DNA of 64,000 nt from positions 3,526,686-3,590,685 of the forward strand of contig NZ_LT732548.1 in the NCBI RefSeq assembly GCF_900155685.1. Reading direction: 5' to 3'. Shown here piece by piece: positions 27,930-37,332 of this stretch. Below the pieces are notes generated by a model that saw nothing but the letters and a program-made list of their open reading frames with translations, had not been told where the DNA came from and searched no databases. The stretch comes from Paenibacillus bouchesdurhonensis (lineage in GTDB: Bacteria > Bacillota > Bacilli > Paenibacillales > Paenibacillaceae). Each line of letters starts with the position of its first letter. The stretch's first letter is position 1. The translations under genes and the position numbers were made by a program.

Positions 27930-28394
27930 TTATTTAGAGTTGTCAAGACTTAACCTGATCATGTCCCTGCATTGAATTCCGTTCTCAAATATGGCTTGAT
28001 CGTAATGTCTAATGAAATAATCGCGATCCACCCCAGTAATCCTGAATCCGCATTTCTGATATAACCCCAACTGGCTCAAACTCGAGTTTCCGGTGCCGAT
28101 TTCAACGGTGACTGCTTGCTGTTTTTTGGCTTTGTCGATCGCGCTTAGTACTAGCCTCTTGCCGATTCCTTTGCCCTGATATTCTTCACGTACAGCAATA
28201 TTCACGATCTCCATCGTCCCTGGACGTGTTCGCATTAGTACAAACACACCGACGGCTTCACGTTCGCTCACGGCAACATAACATTGTCCCCTGCGCAAAT
28301 ACTCATTTACATTCTCCTTGGAAGGATCGGCCAGAAATAATAAGTCGTATGGGGCATCCTGCATATTTTCAAGTAAATCAATCGAAATCATCAT
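27930..28394 (-). CDS. GNAT acetyltransferase, YvbK-like
   Basis: 154 residues from the ATG at 28394, which follows AAAGGGAG at ten bases; an ATG 24 bases upstream lies before that site. The acetyl-CoA loop is IAVREEYQGKGIGKRLV. The C-terminal segment FENGIQCRDMIRL is typical of the B. subtilis YvbK group. Substrate unknown. Single gene, closed by the hairpin at 27860. Confidence 0.75.
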   Translation of the reverse strand: MMISIDLLENMQDAPYDLLFLADPSKENVNEYLRRGQCYVAVSEREAVGVFVLMRTRPGTMEIVNIAVREEYQGKGIGKRLVLSAIDKAKKQQAVTVEIGTGNSSLSQLGLYQKCGFRITGVDRDYFIRHYDQAIFENGIQCRDMIRLSLDNSK

Positions 28395-28695
28395 GCATAA
28401 AAATCTCCCTTTATTCACTTCTAGCTTCTTTCGCTGATTTTATTGTACTTGATCCGAATATCTAAATCCTCCCTTTATCAAAATCCGTATCTTTTCTTTC
28501 GAAACGTCGATTTCAAAATAGAACTTTCCAAAAAGTCTGATTTTTAAGGAAAGATAACGGTTTTGTGAACCTTTATTACCGATTAAAAATGCTATTATCT
28601 TAATTGTAATTAACAGATATTTCAAATATTTTCAGGAGAGGGGGAAAATTATAAATCAAATAAAAGCAAAGGGGGGGCGATTTATTAATCACACT

Positions 28696-28709
28696 TGTAA
28701 CCGCTTACA
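28696..28709. promoter_or_regulatory. perfect CcpA operator (cre)
   Basis: TGTAACCGCTTACA satisfies every position of the consensus TGWAANCGNTNWCA. It lies 50-63 bases before the start codon of the acetylesterase-lyase gene, a position for glucose repression. The rest of 28395-28758 is AT-rich with no gene; I could not settle on a convincing -35/-10 pair. Confidence 0.85.
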
Positions 28710-28758
28710 GATGCATGAATCTTACTAGACTATATTTAGAAAGAGGGTATGGCAATTG

Positions 28759-31700
28759 ATGAAAAGCAGCGTGTGTAAGTATCCATTCCTTATTTTCTTA
28801 ATCTTGGTTATGCTCTTTACCTCTGTACTTCCCTTCGGATCAAATGCCCGTGCAAATGTGTCGGAGTCATTGGATAATCCTACTTCATATACCGTCACAA
28901 GCGCAGTCTACGACTTTCCTGGTTCATTGCTGGCTGGCGATGAGGTCCGCTTCGACTTCGGCCCAGGAAGTGCGGATGAAGGTTATAGGCAAGTGACAGC
29001 GGCTACTCCTTACTCCGAGGATCTTGGGTACGGTTTCGCCGATCCGGCTATGGTCTCCGAGCATGATCGCGGGACAGCCCATCCGCTGAAATCCGATTTC
29101 GTTGTGCCTAAAGATACTTCGTTCATCGTGGATCTTCCGAGCGGCGACTATACGATTTCTCTTATTGCAGGCGATGAAGACGGGCCGACCGATATTGCCA
29201 TTTCCGTGGAAACCATTCAGAAAGTGCAGCAAGCCGCCAAGCAGACTGGACAATATTTAGAGATGGACTTTCAAATAGCACTTATAGACGGCCAATTGAA
29301 TTTGGACTTTACGGGGACGGCACCGAATATGAATGCGCTTGTCATTCGTAAGCAAGAGGAACGACTGCCTGGGGAAATACCTGTTGCTTATCTGGCGAGC
29401 GATTCTACGGTTCAAACCTATGATCCTTATTGGCAGCCGCAGGCAGGCTGGGGCCAAATGATCGACCGCTACTTTACCGACGATGTTCACATCGATAACC
29501 GCGCCATCGGCGGCCGCAGCTCAAGATCATTTGTCTTTGAAGGCCGGCTGGATGAAATTCTGCGGGATATTCGGCCCGGCGATTATTTGCTCGTGCAATT
29601 CGGCCATAACGATGCGACAATCAGCAGGCCGGAGCGATATACCTCGCCAGAGGATTTCAAAAACTATCTAAAATTCTACGTTCTCGGTGCTAGGCAGCGC
29701 GGAGCTACCCCGATACTTGTTACTCCCGTCGGCCGGAGAGATTTTAATGAGACGACAGGCAAATTCAATGTCAGCTTTCCCGAGTACGTTGCATCCATGA
29801 AGGAAGTTGCGAATGAGCTCGATGTAAGCCTGGTTGATTTAAGTACGCTAAGCGTCGCTTACTATGATTCCATCGGCCCGGAAGCGACACGTTCCGTTTT
29901 CCTGCATGTCGATCCCGAAGTATACCAAGCCTTCCCTAACGGCGCTGTAGACAACACTCACTTTCAAGAGTACGGCGCGATCCAGATCGCCAAGCTCGTT
30001 GCCAGCGGCATACAGCAGTTGGGATTATCGCCGCTCTCAAACGCTGTGAAAGAAACCGAGCAGCCGGAGAATGTTCCCTCCAAGCCGCAGGGCTTAACAG
30101 CAGGCAGTATTAGCAATGCCGGTGCTATTCTGAAATGGAGTGCGGTTGAAACCGCGGAAATTTACAGGGTGTACCGCAAGCTGGCAGCGGAACCCGAATC
30201 CGCCTATAAGATGGTCGGAACTTCAACTCTTCCGTCCATTACGGTCAGCGGCATGACAGAAGGCACGGCCTATACCGTCCGCGTTACAGCCATTAACGGA
30301 CGAGGGGAATCCGAGCCTTCGGATGAAATCAATATCGGAACTAAATCCGCGCAGTACAAATACGATTTCGGCCCTGTCGGCGCTCCGGTCGCCGAAGGCT
30401 ACACGGAGGTAACACGCCAGACGCTGTATACGCCGGAGCTCGGTTACGGCCTAACCTCCAGCGTAGGCATGGATGATCGGGATCGGGGAAGCGCAACGGA
30501 TGAACTGCGCCGGGATTTCGTCATCTATTTTGGCGGAAGCTATGAGTTCAAGGTCGATCTGCCGAACGGCTCCTACTCTGTCAAGACGTACACCGGAGAT
30601 TGGATCGGCTCGACGAGAACCAATGTCCATATCGAAGGAAAAGATTACGGCACAGTCTCCTCCGGCAAAGAGAGTATTGCCGAGAGGGTGTTCAACCAAA
30701 TCGCCGTCACCGATGGACAAATGAACCTGGTCTTCAGCGGACAGACTGCACACCTCAACGGGCTGGAAATCACGCCGATCCTGCTTGCGCCGGATGCGCT
30801 ACAGTTGGATAAGCTGGAGCTTGTCAGTGATCCTGTCACCGCGAAATTATCCTGGTCAGCAAGTACAACGGATACGGCCAAATATCGAGTTTATCGCCAA
30901 ACAGAAGGAGCAGCCCATCCTGAGTTGATCGGAGAGACGCCCGACACCTCCTTCACCGATACCACGGCGGATGTAGGTCTGGGCTATGTATACAGCGTAA
31001 CCTCGATCGACAATGGCGGATTTGAATCCGTTCCTTCAAACGGACTTGCCGTAACGACGATCGATCCGAACCATCCCCTGGCACCGGTGCCAACCGCGCT
31101 AAGCGTTCAAGCGATTCATAAGAACGATGTTGCGATCGCCTGGGATGACGTTGAAGAAGCGCGGTTTTACAACGTATATCGTGCTGACCAAAAGGATGGC
31201 GAATATACGCTGATAGGCAAGACAAAGACGGCGTCCTATACGGACACCACCGTGCTTACGACCATCCCTTATTACTTTAAAGTCGCTTCGGTCAATCCCG
31301 GCGGAATTTCCACGATGTCGGATGCGCTGAAGACCGAAGCAGTGACGACATTATACCGCGAGATGGAGTATTTAGACCGGGCTCCTGTGGCGGTAAAAAC
31401 GAATGGCGGCAACTATATCGGCTGGCGAATGCTCGGCCTGGATCCAGACGATATCGCTTTCAATATATATCGCGACGGAGTCAAGTTGAATAAGAAACCG
31501 ATTGTAGACAGCACCAATTTCACGGATAAGGACGGCAAGGATCATTCCGTATATAAAATAACGCCGGTCGTGGACGGCAAGGAAAAGGACGCCAGCAGCG
31601 AGTTTGGCGCATGGCAGCAGCAGTATCTTTCGATCCCGCTCGAGAAACCGGCTGATGCTTATACGAAAGACGGCCAGCCTTACACATATATAGCGGGCGA

Positions 31701-33777
31701 TGCCAGCATCGGCGACCTGGACGGGGATGGCGAGTACGAAATCGTACTGATGTGGTCGCCCTCCAATGCCAAGGACAACTCACAAAGCGGTTATACCGGA
31801 ATGGTCTACTTGGATGCTTACAAGTTGGACGGAACACGGCTGTGGCGCATTCATTTAGGACATAACATTCGGGCCGGAGCTCACTACTCCCCCTTCCTGG
31901 TCTATGATCTGGACGGAGACGGCAAAGCTGAAGTTGTCCTGAAGACAGCCGACGGAACAGTTGACGGCCAAGGCAAGGTCATTGGCGATGCTTCCAAAGA
32001 TCACCGCAACAGCTCGGGTTATGTGCTGCTTGGCGACGAGTTCCTCACCGTTTTTGACGGCAGGACGGGCTCAGAATTGTCTACCGTTAATTACGACCCG
32101 CCACGCGGGGATGTAGGGGCATGGGGCGACACCTATGGCAACCGGGTAGACCGCTTCCTGGCCGCTGTCGCTTATCTAGACGGCGAGCATCCTAGCGTTA
32201 TTTTCAGCCGCGGTTATTACACCCGAACGGTTCTTGCCGCATACAGCTTCAAGGATGGCAAATTGACGAAGCAATGGCGCTTTGATACGAATGATGCAGG
32301 CAATGGAAGCTATGTCGGCCAAGGCAACCACAACCTGTCGGTCGGCGATGTGGACAATGACGGCAAGGATGAGATCATTTTTGGCGCAATCACGATAGAT
32401 GATAATGGCAAAATTCTGTACAGCACGGAGCTTGGCCATGGCGATGCCCTGCACTTTGGGGATCTCGACCCGACTCGTCCCGGACTTGAGGTGTTCGGGG
32501 TTCATGAGAGCACAAGTGCCAAGTACGGGCTGGAAATGCATGATGCGGCCACCGGCGAAATCCTCTGGGGCGTATTTACGGGCAAGGATACCGGTCGCGG
32601 CATGACCGCCGATATTGATCCGAACTATCCGGGCGAAGAAGCTTGGGCATCGACGATTACGAACGAGGAGCATATTCCGATTACAGGTCTATACAGCGCG
32701 CGAGGCGAGTTGATCAGCGAGAGTATCCCATCCTCCGCCAACTTCGGAGTCTGGTGGGACGGCGACCTGCTGCGCGAGCTGCTCGACCATAAATGGAATA
32801 CCGAAACCAAGACAGGTACGGGCACGATCGATAAATGGGATTACAAGAACAAGACGACCTTCAACCTGCTAACGGCCGAAGGCACCTTATCGAACAACTA
32901 CACCAAAGGGAATCCGTCCCTGCAGGCTGACATCTTCGGCGATTGGCGGGAAGAAGTCATCTGGCGATCCGCAGACAGCACGGAGCTTCGCGTCTACACC
33001 ACTGTAAATCCAACAGAGCATAAACTGCGCACCTTGATGCATGATCCGATCTATCGCCTCGGGGTCGCCTGGCAAAACGTTGCCTATAACCAGCCGCCGC
33101 ATCCAGGCTTCTTCCTCGGAGAAGGCATGGAGCAGCCTAAAGCCCCGTTGATCAGCTATGTAGGAGCGCCAAGCGAACCCGAGGAGCCCGTTCAGGCAAC
33201 CGGCGTTCCAGGCAAACCGGTATTAAGCGATAATAATGGTTACGATACAGGGCTGCTGGACGGCGACTTTACGATTACCATGAATATGTGGTGGGGCAAT
33301 AACGGCAGCGAATACAAGCTTTATGAGAACGGAAAATTGATCGATACGCAGAAGCTCATTGACGATTCTCCTTCCACACAGATTGCTTCCACGGAAATCA
33401 CGGGTCGGTCGAACGGCATCTATACCTACACCTGCGAACTTACGAATAAATTCGGTACGACCGCTTGCGAAGCTAGAACGGTTACCGTGAAGCATGCGAT
33501 ACCAGCCAAACCGGTACTGTCGGACGACAATTGGGACGGCGATGGCAGCTACCAGTTGACCATGGATTTATGGTGGGGCACAAACGCCGCCGTCTACCGA
33601 CTTTACGAAAACGATGTTCTGGTCGATACCCAGATTCTAACCGCTTCTACTCCACATGCCCAATCGGCTGTTACTAAGATCGAAGGCAAAGCCGCAGGCG
33701 TGTATCAGTACCAAGTCGAGCTGGAAAACGGCAGCGGAATGACGAAAAGCGATATTTTAACGGTTACTGTAAAATAA
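28759..33777 (+). CDS. secreted rhamnogalacturonan acetylesterase-lyase fusion
   Basis: 1672 residues. Signal peptide (cut near residue 32), then a beta domain (about 55-200). A CE12-type SGNH esterase follows (205-430): nucleophile motif ASDSTV with Ser215, GHND near 283, and D-x-x-H in DNTHFQEYG near 400. Then come a fibronectin-III-like domain, a second copy of the first domain (532-672, YDFGP..EGY repeated), two more fibronectin-III-like domains, and a PL11 lyase (865-1465) with DLDGDGEYEI, DLDGDGKAEV and DVDNDGKDEI. Two C-terminal repeats end it (1480-1672; KPVLSDNN...MWWGNN and KPVLSDDN...LWWGTN), probably Ig- or carbohydrate-binding-like. One enzyme could thus deacetylate and then cut rhamnogalacturonan I. 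GAGGG lies 11 bases before the ATG; the TTG directly before it is an alternative start. A perfect cre lies upstream. Confidence 0.88.
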   Translation: MKSSVCKYPFLIFLILVMLFTSVLPFGSNARANVSESLDNPTSYTVTSAVYDFPGSLLAGDEVRFDFGPGSADEGYRQVTAATPYSEDLGYGFADPAMVSEHDRGTAHPLKSDFVVPKDTSFIVDLPSGDYTISLIAGDEDGPTDIAISVETIQKVQQAAKQTGQYLEMDFQIALIDGQLNLDFTGTAPNMNALVIRKQEERLPGEIPVAYLASDSTVQTYDPYWQPQAGWGQMIDRYFTDDVHIDNRAIGGRSSRSFVFEGRLDEILRDIRPGDYLLVQFGHNDATISRPERYTSPEDFKNYLKFYVLGARQRGATPILVTPVGRRDFNETTGKFNVSFPEYVASMKEVANELDVSLVDLSTLSVAYYDSIGPEATRSVFLHVDPEVYQAFPNGAVDNTHFQEYGAIQIAKLVASGIQQLGLSPLSNAVKETEQPENVPSKPQGLTAGSISNAGAILKWSAVETAEIYRVYRKLAAEPESAYKMVGTSTLPSITVSGMTEGTAYTVRVTAINGRGESEPSDEINIGTKSAQYKYDFGPVGAPVAEGYTEVTRQTLYTPELGYGLTSSVGMDDRDRGSATDELRRDFVIYFGGSYEFKVDLPNGSYSVKTYTGDWIGSTRTNVHIEGKDYGTVSSGKESIAERVFNQIAVTDGQMNLVFSGQTAHLNGLEITPILLAPDALQLDKLELVSDPVTAKLSWSASTTDTAKYRVYRQTEGAAHPELIGETPDTSFTDTTADVGLGYVYSVTSIDNGGFESVPSNGLAVTTIDPNHPLAPVPTALSVQAIHKNDVAIAWDDVEEARFYNVYRADQKDGEYTLIGKTKTASYTDTTVLTTIPYYFKVASVNPGGISTMSDALKTEAVTTLYREMEYLDRAPVAVKTNGGNYIGWRMLGLDPDDIAFNIYRDGVKLNKKPIVDSTNFTDKDGKDHSVYKITPVVDGKEKDASSEFGAWQQQYLSIPLEKPADAYTKDGQPYTYIAGDASIGDLDGDGEYEIVLMWSPSNAKDNSQSGYTGMVYLDAYKLDGTRLWRIHLGHNIRAGAHYSPFLVYDLDGDGKAEVVLKTADGTVDGQGKVIGDASKDHRNSSGYVLLGDEFLTVFDGRTGSELSTVNYDPPRGDVGAWGDTYGNRVDRFLAAVAYLDGEHPSVIFSRGYYTRTVLAAYSFKDGKLTKQWRFDTNDAGNGSYVGQGNHNLSVGDVDNDGKDEIIFGAITIDDNGKILYSTELGHGDALHFGDLDPTRPGLEVFGVHESTSAKYGLEMHDAATGEILWGVFTGKDTGRGMTADIDPNYPGEEAWASTITNEEHIPITGLYSARGELISESIPSSANFGVWWDGDLLRELLDHKWNTETKTGTGTIDKWDYKNKTTFNLLTAEGTLSNNYTKGNPSLQADIFGDWREEVIWRSADSTELRVYTTVNPTEHKLRTLMHDPIYRLGVAWQNVAYNQPPHPGFFLGEGMEQPKAPLISYVGAPSEPEEPVQATGVPGKPVLSDNNGYDTGLLDGDFTITMNMWWGNNGSEYKLYENGKLIDTQKLIDDSPSTQIASTEITGRSNGIYTYTCELTNKFGTTACEARTVTVKHAIPAKPVLSDDNWDGDGSYQLTMDLWWGTNAAVYRLYENDVLVDTQILTASTPHAQSAVTKIEGKAAGVYQYQVELENGSGMTKSDILTVTVK

Positions 33778-33833
33778 AACGGGCGAAGTACTTTCCTGAG
33801 AGCTAGACGCCTAATGGTATTGCACTATGACAA

Positions 33834-33876
33834 GGGCCGATCCGAATCGATTCGATTCAGGTCGACCCCTTTTTTT
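33834..33876 (+). terminator. intrinsic terminator of the esterase-lyase gene
   Basis: GGGCCGATC (33834-33842) pairs with GGTCGACCC (33860-33868) with one mismatch, around an inner palindrome CGAATCGATTCG, followed by seven Ts. Confidence 0.75.
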
Positions 33877-33899
33877 AGCAATATTGAATCTCAATTGGT

Positions 33900-34580
33900 T
33901 CATGGTTTGACTGCTTTCCATATGTATCTATATTCGCGTACGGCTATTCTTCCGTTTATAGTATTATTCTCAATTTGAATATCTAGCTCTCGCCTTAATT
34001 TAGAAGCCGTATAATCAGGATTCCCTGGGATTTCAGACAAAAATTTAGCAAACTCGATTTCGTTTGGAAATGCAAGAACAGCACTATTGAATTCTTCAAT
34101 CTCAATGCCAATAAACCCGTTGCTGCTTAATCGCTGTTTAACTGTGTCGAGTGCGCCCGAGTGAATTCCAAAGATCGTTCCTCCTGTGCCTAAAATTCTA
34201 CTATGGTTGATAATGGAGGTAGGTCCTCTTCTATTATAGATCAAATCAAATTGCTGATCTTTGAATGGAAGCTCTGTCTTTGTTGAGGCGTATTCGAATA
34301 ACACGTTATTTACTTTGCTATCCTCATGAATAGCTTTAGCAATCTTAATCATTTCAATCGAATTATCCAACCCTACGAGGGAGGGGGTATAGCTCGACAT
34401 TTTCAATGTAAACTCCCCGTGCCCGCATCCCGCATCTAAAACCGACTTAAAATTAGGCAGCATCGCTATTAAGCGTTGTTCAAACCTATCCTCGGCCGAA
34501 ACTCCCTCAACCGTAAAGACTGCTGTATTTTTGTACCCGCCATTTTTTCTAGCGATCATATCGTACCATTCGATTCCCAT
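33900..34580 (-). CDS. class I SAM-dependent methyltransferase
   Basis: 226 residues. Motif I is VLDAGCGHGEFTLKM, followed by LVGLDNSIEMIKIA and the motif II segment FDLIYNRRGPTSII. GAGGGGGA precedes the ATG. Substrate unknown. It is monocistronic and faces the lyase gene across the shared terminator region. Confidence 0.75.
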   Translation of the reverse strand: MGIEWYDMIARKNGGYKNTAVFTVEGVSAEDRFEQRLIAMLPNFKSVLDAGCGHGEFTLKMSSYTPSLVGLDNSIEMIKIAKAIHEDSKVNNVLFEYASTKTELPFKDQQFDLIYNRRGPTSIINHSRILGTGGTIFGIHSGALDTVKQRLSSNGFIGIEIEEFNSAVLAFPNEIEFAKFLSEIPGNPDYTASKLRRELDIQIENNTINGRIAVREYRYIWKAVKP

Positions 34581-34698
34581 AAATCCCCCTCGCTCATTGG
34601 ATAGATATTCTTGAATTAAACCAGTAGAGCTAAATCCGCTGAATTATTATGCATATCAAATAAGAAGCCGGATGCATCATTTCAAGCTGTTGCGCATT

Positions 34699-34800
34699 AA
34701 AAAAAGACCCCGCCAGAGCTAGCTCTAATCTTGGGCAGGGTCATGTGTTAGCTGAGCTTCTTCCATGATTATACATCTGACAATCAAGTAGCGATAGCTC
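34699..34800. repeat. dispersed intergenic repeat, copy 1 (contains a terminator)
   Basis: Carries the core TTCCATGATTATACATCTG (34762-34780), preceded by GAGCTTC and followed by CAA.CAAG...CGATAGCTCC as in the copy at 46571. Read leftward, its end forms GACCCTGCC...GGCGGGGTC with one U-G pair, then seven Ts (34742-34699). This is a convincing terminator for the anti-sigma gene that ends at 34809. Confidence 0.7.
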
Positions 34801-34808
34801 CAAACGAT

Positions 34809-35822
34809 TTAATATTTTTCCACCACAGAGCCTAAAGTGACTCCTCTTACAAAAGCTTGATCTCTTAACCCATGAAACTCTTGTACTGAGCCTGTAACAA
34901 CCACGCCCAAAATACGCACGTCCGTTGCATCCGGCTTGGCTTTATCCTTTTTGAGATAGTCGTATATTTGGCTGAGCTCGTAATGATACCTCCCTTTTGC
35001 TTTCACTCCCCATTCCAAAGCATCAAGAAATTTCTGTTCGCTCACTTCGTTGGGGTCAGCATGAAAGATACCGAATCCCCTGACGGTGTCCTCACTATGA
35101 GGAGTCGCATAACTTTGATTGCCATTGCCGTCTATATACGGTTTATAAAAATCTTTGTTGCTATACGTATCCACCCAATACCAGGTCTGAGTGAGTCCGG
35201 CAGGAATCATCTGTTTCACTTCGCTAAGCGTATAATCTTGGTCAAATGATATGGCCATTTCCAGCAGCTTGTTCTGATCCATTTCCTGTAGCAAGGACAG
35301 ATCGTTAAGAATTTTTTCATTGTAATCCACTTGAGGAATGTAAAACAACATTTTTCGTTGTCCATTTGTACTGTTATAGGCCCGAGTATATTCGTAGCCT
35401 TCTTTTTTCATTTCAGCATCAGGAAGTGTTATGCCTGGTTCTGTGCTGCTTCCCCCCAAAGCGGTGAATGCAAAGAAAGGAATGGCTTGATAATCAACTT
35501 TTTTACTGGCCCAAGTTATGGGTACGCCTTCGATCACTTTAACTTTATGAAACTCCAGTATGCCGGATAGAAAGCCCTGCTCGTCGGTATATCCCGCTCC
35601 TGTCAGATTCGGCCCGCTAATCTCCTCCATCATAAATTCTTCGTTCATGGCACGGCTAGAGCTCCAGTTGACTAACTGAACATTGCCGATCATTACTCCG
35701 AAGAGCACAATGACGGTGACCATCAGCGAAATAATAACCGAGCGGAACGTCGATTTTCGCTTGGCTTTTCGGATTATTCTTGTCATTTCCAACGTGTCTT
35801 TCTCTTTTCCGATGTGGTTCAT
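34809..35822 (-). CDS. anti-sigma / sigma-regulatory membrane protein
   Basis: 337 residues. A short basic cytoplasmic segment precedes one membrane helix (about 30-50, FRSVIISLMVTVIVLFGVMIGN); a large outer domain follows with two similar parts typical of the sigma-factor-regulator N/C family (YhdL-like). I use the ATG at 35822: it lies one base after the sigma-factor stop with GGGAG inside the end of that gene, so the two are translationally coupled. Expected role: holding the ECF sigma factor inactive until an envelope signal is sensed. Confidence 0.8.
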   Translation of the reverse strand: MNHIGKEKDTLEMTRIIRKAKRKSTFRSVIISLMVTVIVLFGVMIGNVQLVNWSSSRAMNEEFMMEEISGPNLTGAGYTDEQGFLSGILEFHKVKVIEGVPITWASKKVDYQAIPFFAFTALGGSSTEPGITLPDAEMKKEGYEYTRAYNSTNGQRKMLFYIPQVDYNEKILNDLSLLQEMDQNKLLEMAISFDQDYTLSEVKQMIPAGLTQTWYWVDTYSNKDFYKPYIDGNGNQSYATPHSEDTVRGFGIFHADPNEVSEQKFLDALEWGVKAKGRYHYELSQIYDYLKKDKAKPDATDVRILGVVVTGSVQEFHGLRDQAFVRGVTLGSVVEKY

Positions 35823-35823
35823 T

Positions 35824-36309
35824 TCATTCACTCCCATACTTTGATTTGAATTGCTGCCTAGCCTGATAAAGCGCTGCCTTAACATGTTCGATCCGCATGC
35901 CCAGCAGCTTCCCAATTTCTTTGTAGGAGAGCTCCATCTCATATTTCATTAATAGGAGCTGTTTATGCAGAGGAGTGAGCTGACAAAGAACAGCTTCGAC
36001 TTCTTCTTTCTTTTCTTGCTGCAACAACGCATCCTCAGGCAGCTCATGATCCGGTATTTCCGTATCAGCGATCTGAACGGCAATCCATTTTTTGCGGCGG
36101 CAAAGATCGTAATAATGGTTGATAGCGACCTTATACAGCCATGCGCTGAACTTTCCATTTTCAATAGAATCTATGTATAGAAATGCTTTATACACGGTCT
36201 CCTGCACGATATCCTCCGCATCCGATGAAGAAGCGCCCAGACGAATTAAATAATTTCGGATTTCCCTAAGCTTGGGCTGCATTTGTTCATAAAGCCGTCC
36301 GGTGTCCAT
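35824..36309 (-). CDS. ECF-type RNA polymerase sigma factor
   Basis: 161 residues with region 2 (IVQETVYKAFLYID, FSAWLYKVAINHYYDLCRRKK) and region 4 (LTPLHKQLLLMKYEMELSYKEIGKLLGMRIEHVKAALYQARQ). ECF sigma factors direct transcription of stress regulons and often their own gene. AAAGGTGGTGAA precedes the ATG. The next gene encodes the matching membrane anti-sigma protein. Target genes cannot be told from this sequence. Confidence 0.88.
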   Translation of the reverse strand: MDTGRLYEQMQPKLREIRNYLIRLGASSSDAEDIVQETVYKAFLYIDSIENGKFSAWLYKVAINHYYDLCRRKKWIAVQIADTEIPDHELPEDALLQQEKKEEVEAVLCQLTPLHKQLLLMKYEMELSYKEIGKLLGMRIEHVKAALYQARQQFKSKYGSE

Positions 36310-36366
36310 ACTTCACCACCTTTCATGGGTATAACGAGCGAAGCTCTAAAATGTTAAAGAAGAAAT

Positions 36367-36400
36367 TAAAAAAAGTACTTGATCAAATCGATCAAATACT
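36367..36400 (-). terminator. intrinsic terminator after the HAD gene region
   Basis: Leftward, AGTATTTGATC (36400-36390) pairs with GATCAAGTACT (36384-36374) with one U-G pair, followed by seven Ts. It lies just after the stop of the inositol-monophosphatase relic. Confidence 0.7.
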
Positions 36401-36421
36401 TTGTTCTGTCGATCGTTCTAC

Positions 36422-36574
36422 CTAGGTAACGACATCGCCGTATTCATCCTTCTCTGGGATCACATTGAAGCCATTGAAGCGTTCCCTGATCAGTTCCCCT
36501 GCTTCAGCAATGATTTGCGCAGACAGTTCTTTAGCTGTTCGCAGCACGTTTGTATCCATATTTTTGCCGACCAT
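36422..36574 (-). pseudogene. N-terminal relic of an inositol-monophosphatase family gene
   Basis: Fifty codons read MVGKNMDTNVLRTAKELSAQ, then IIAEAGELIRERFNGFNVIP and EKDEYGDVVT before TAG. The pattern AG..IRERFN...K..DVVT is the usual N-terminus of this family; the Asp-rich catalytic part is missing. It overlaps the HAD gene in another frame and has no clear ribosome site, so it looks like a deletion scar. Confidence 0.5.
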
Positions 36575-37173
36575 TCGAATAATATTTTTACTTTAATCCA
36601 TATGGTTTCCATTCCAATCCTTGCTGCTCCTTCTATATCGTTAATAGGATGATCTCCAATGTAGACGCATTCCTCTGGTTTTAATTGAAGTTCTTCTATT
36701 GCCATTTCGAATATTCGCGGATTCGGTTTTTTTACCCCTGCTTCCTCCGAAACGATGATTAAATCAAAATCATCTCTAATCCCCAATTGGTTTATTTTTC
36801 CATGTTGTATTAAAGTCTGCCCATTCGTTATTAATGCCATCGTATATTTCTTTCTGAAATGGGTTATAACTTCTCTTGCACGATCCATTAAGATTGCACA
36901 TTTAACATATTCGGTGGTATAAAAATTTAGCAAATCCAGCTTTTGAGGGATTACGCCGCTCCAGGGTAATTCGTCAATAAGCTGTGAAAACAATTCACTT
37001 TTATCTTTATAGCCATCTTGATCGAGATAGATAATTCTCTCGCAAATTTCTTGTGTCATCTCTAAATGGTTAAAATACGTTTCTATAAAAACATTCGTGA
37101 AACTTCTAAAAGTACTAGTTCGATCAAGCAATGTATTATCCAAGTCAAAAATAATGGCTTTTATTGCTTTCAT
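36490..37173 (-). CDS. HAD-superfamily phosphatase
   Basis: 227 residues from the ATG at 37173, preceded by TTGGAG at six bases. Motif I is IIFDLDNTLLD (nucleophile Asp), motif II ITNGQT, motif III Lys in GVKKPNPRIF, and motif IV IGDHPINDIEGA. Such enzymes remove phosphate from small metabolites (YjjG-like). The last 35 residues (ILFEWSAKIWIQTCCEQL and onward) look unlike the family and are encoded by the other frame of the inositol-monophosphatase relic, so the original C-terminus has probably been replaced. Confidence 0.75.
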   Translation of the reverse strand: MKAIKAIIFDLDNTLLDRTSTFRSFTNVFIETYFNHLEMTQEICERIIYLDQDGYKDKSELFSQLIDELPWSGVIPQKLDLLNFYTTEYVKCAILMDRAREVITHFRKKYTMALITNGQTLIQHGKINQLGIRDDFDLIIVSEEAGVKKPNPRIFEMAIEELQLKPEECVYIGDHPINDIEGAARIGMETIWIKVKILFEWSAKIWIQTCCEQLKNCLRKSLLKQGN

Positions 37174-37332
37174 GATTCTCTCCAATCTAGTCATTCTTAT
37201 GAATTAAACATCCCCGGTCTCCATTGATATATTCCATTAGAGTTGAGCCATCTTGCTTAATTCTGCCATAATCCTAAAATTACGAATGCTTCTTCGAATA
37301 GAGCAGGTCTAATTAATCACTGCGTCTCTAGA

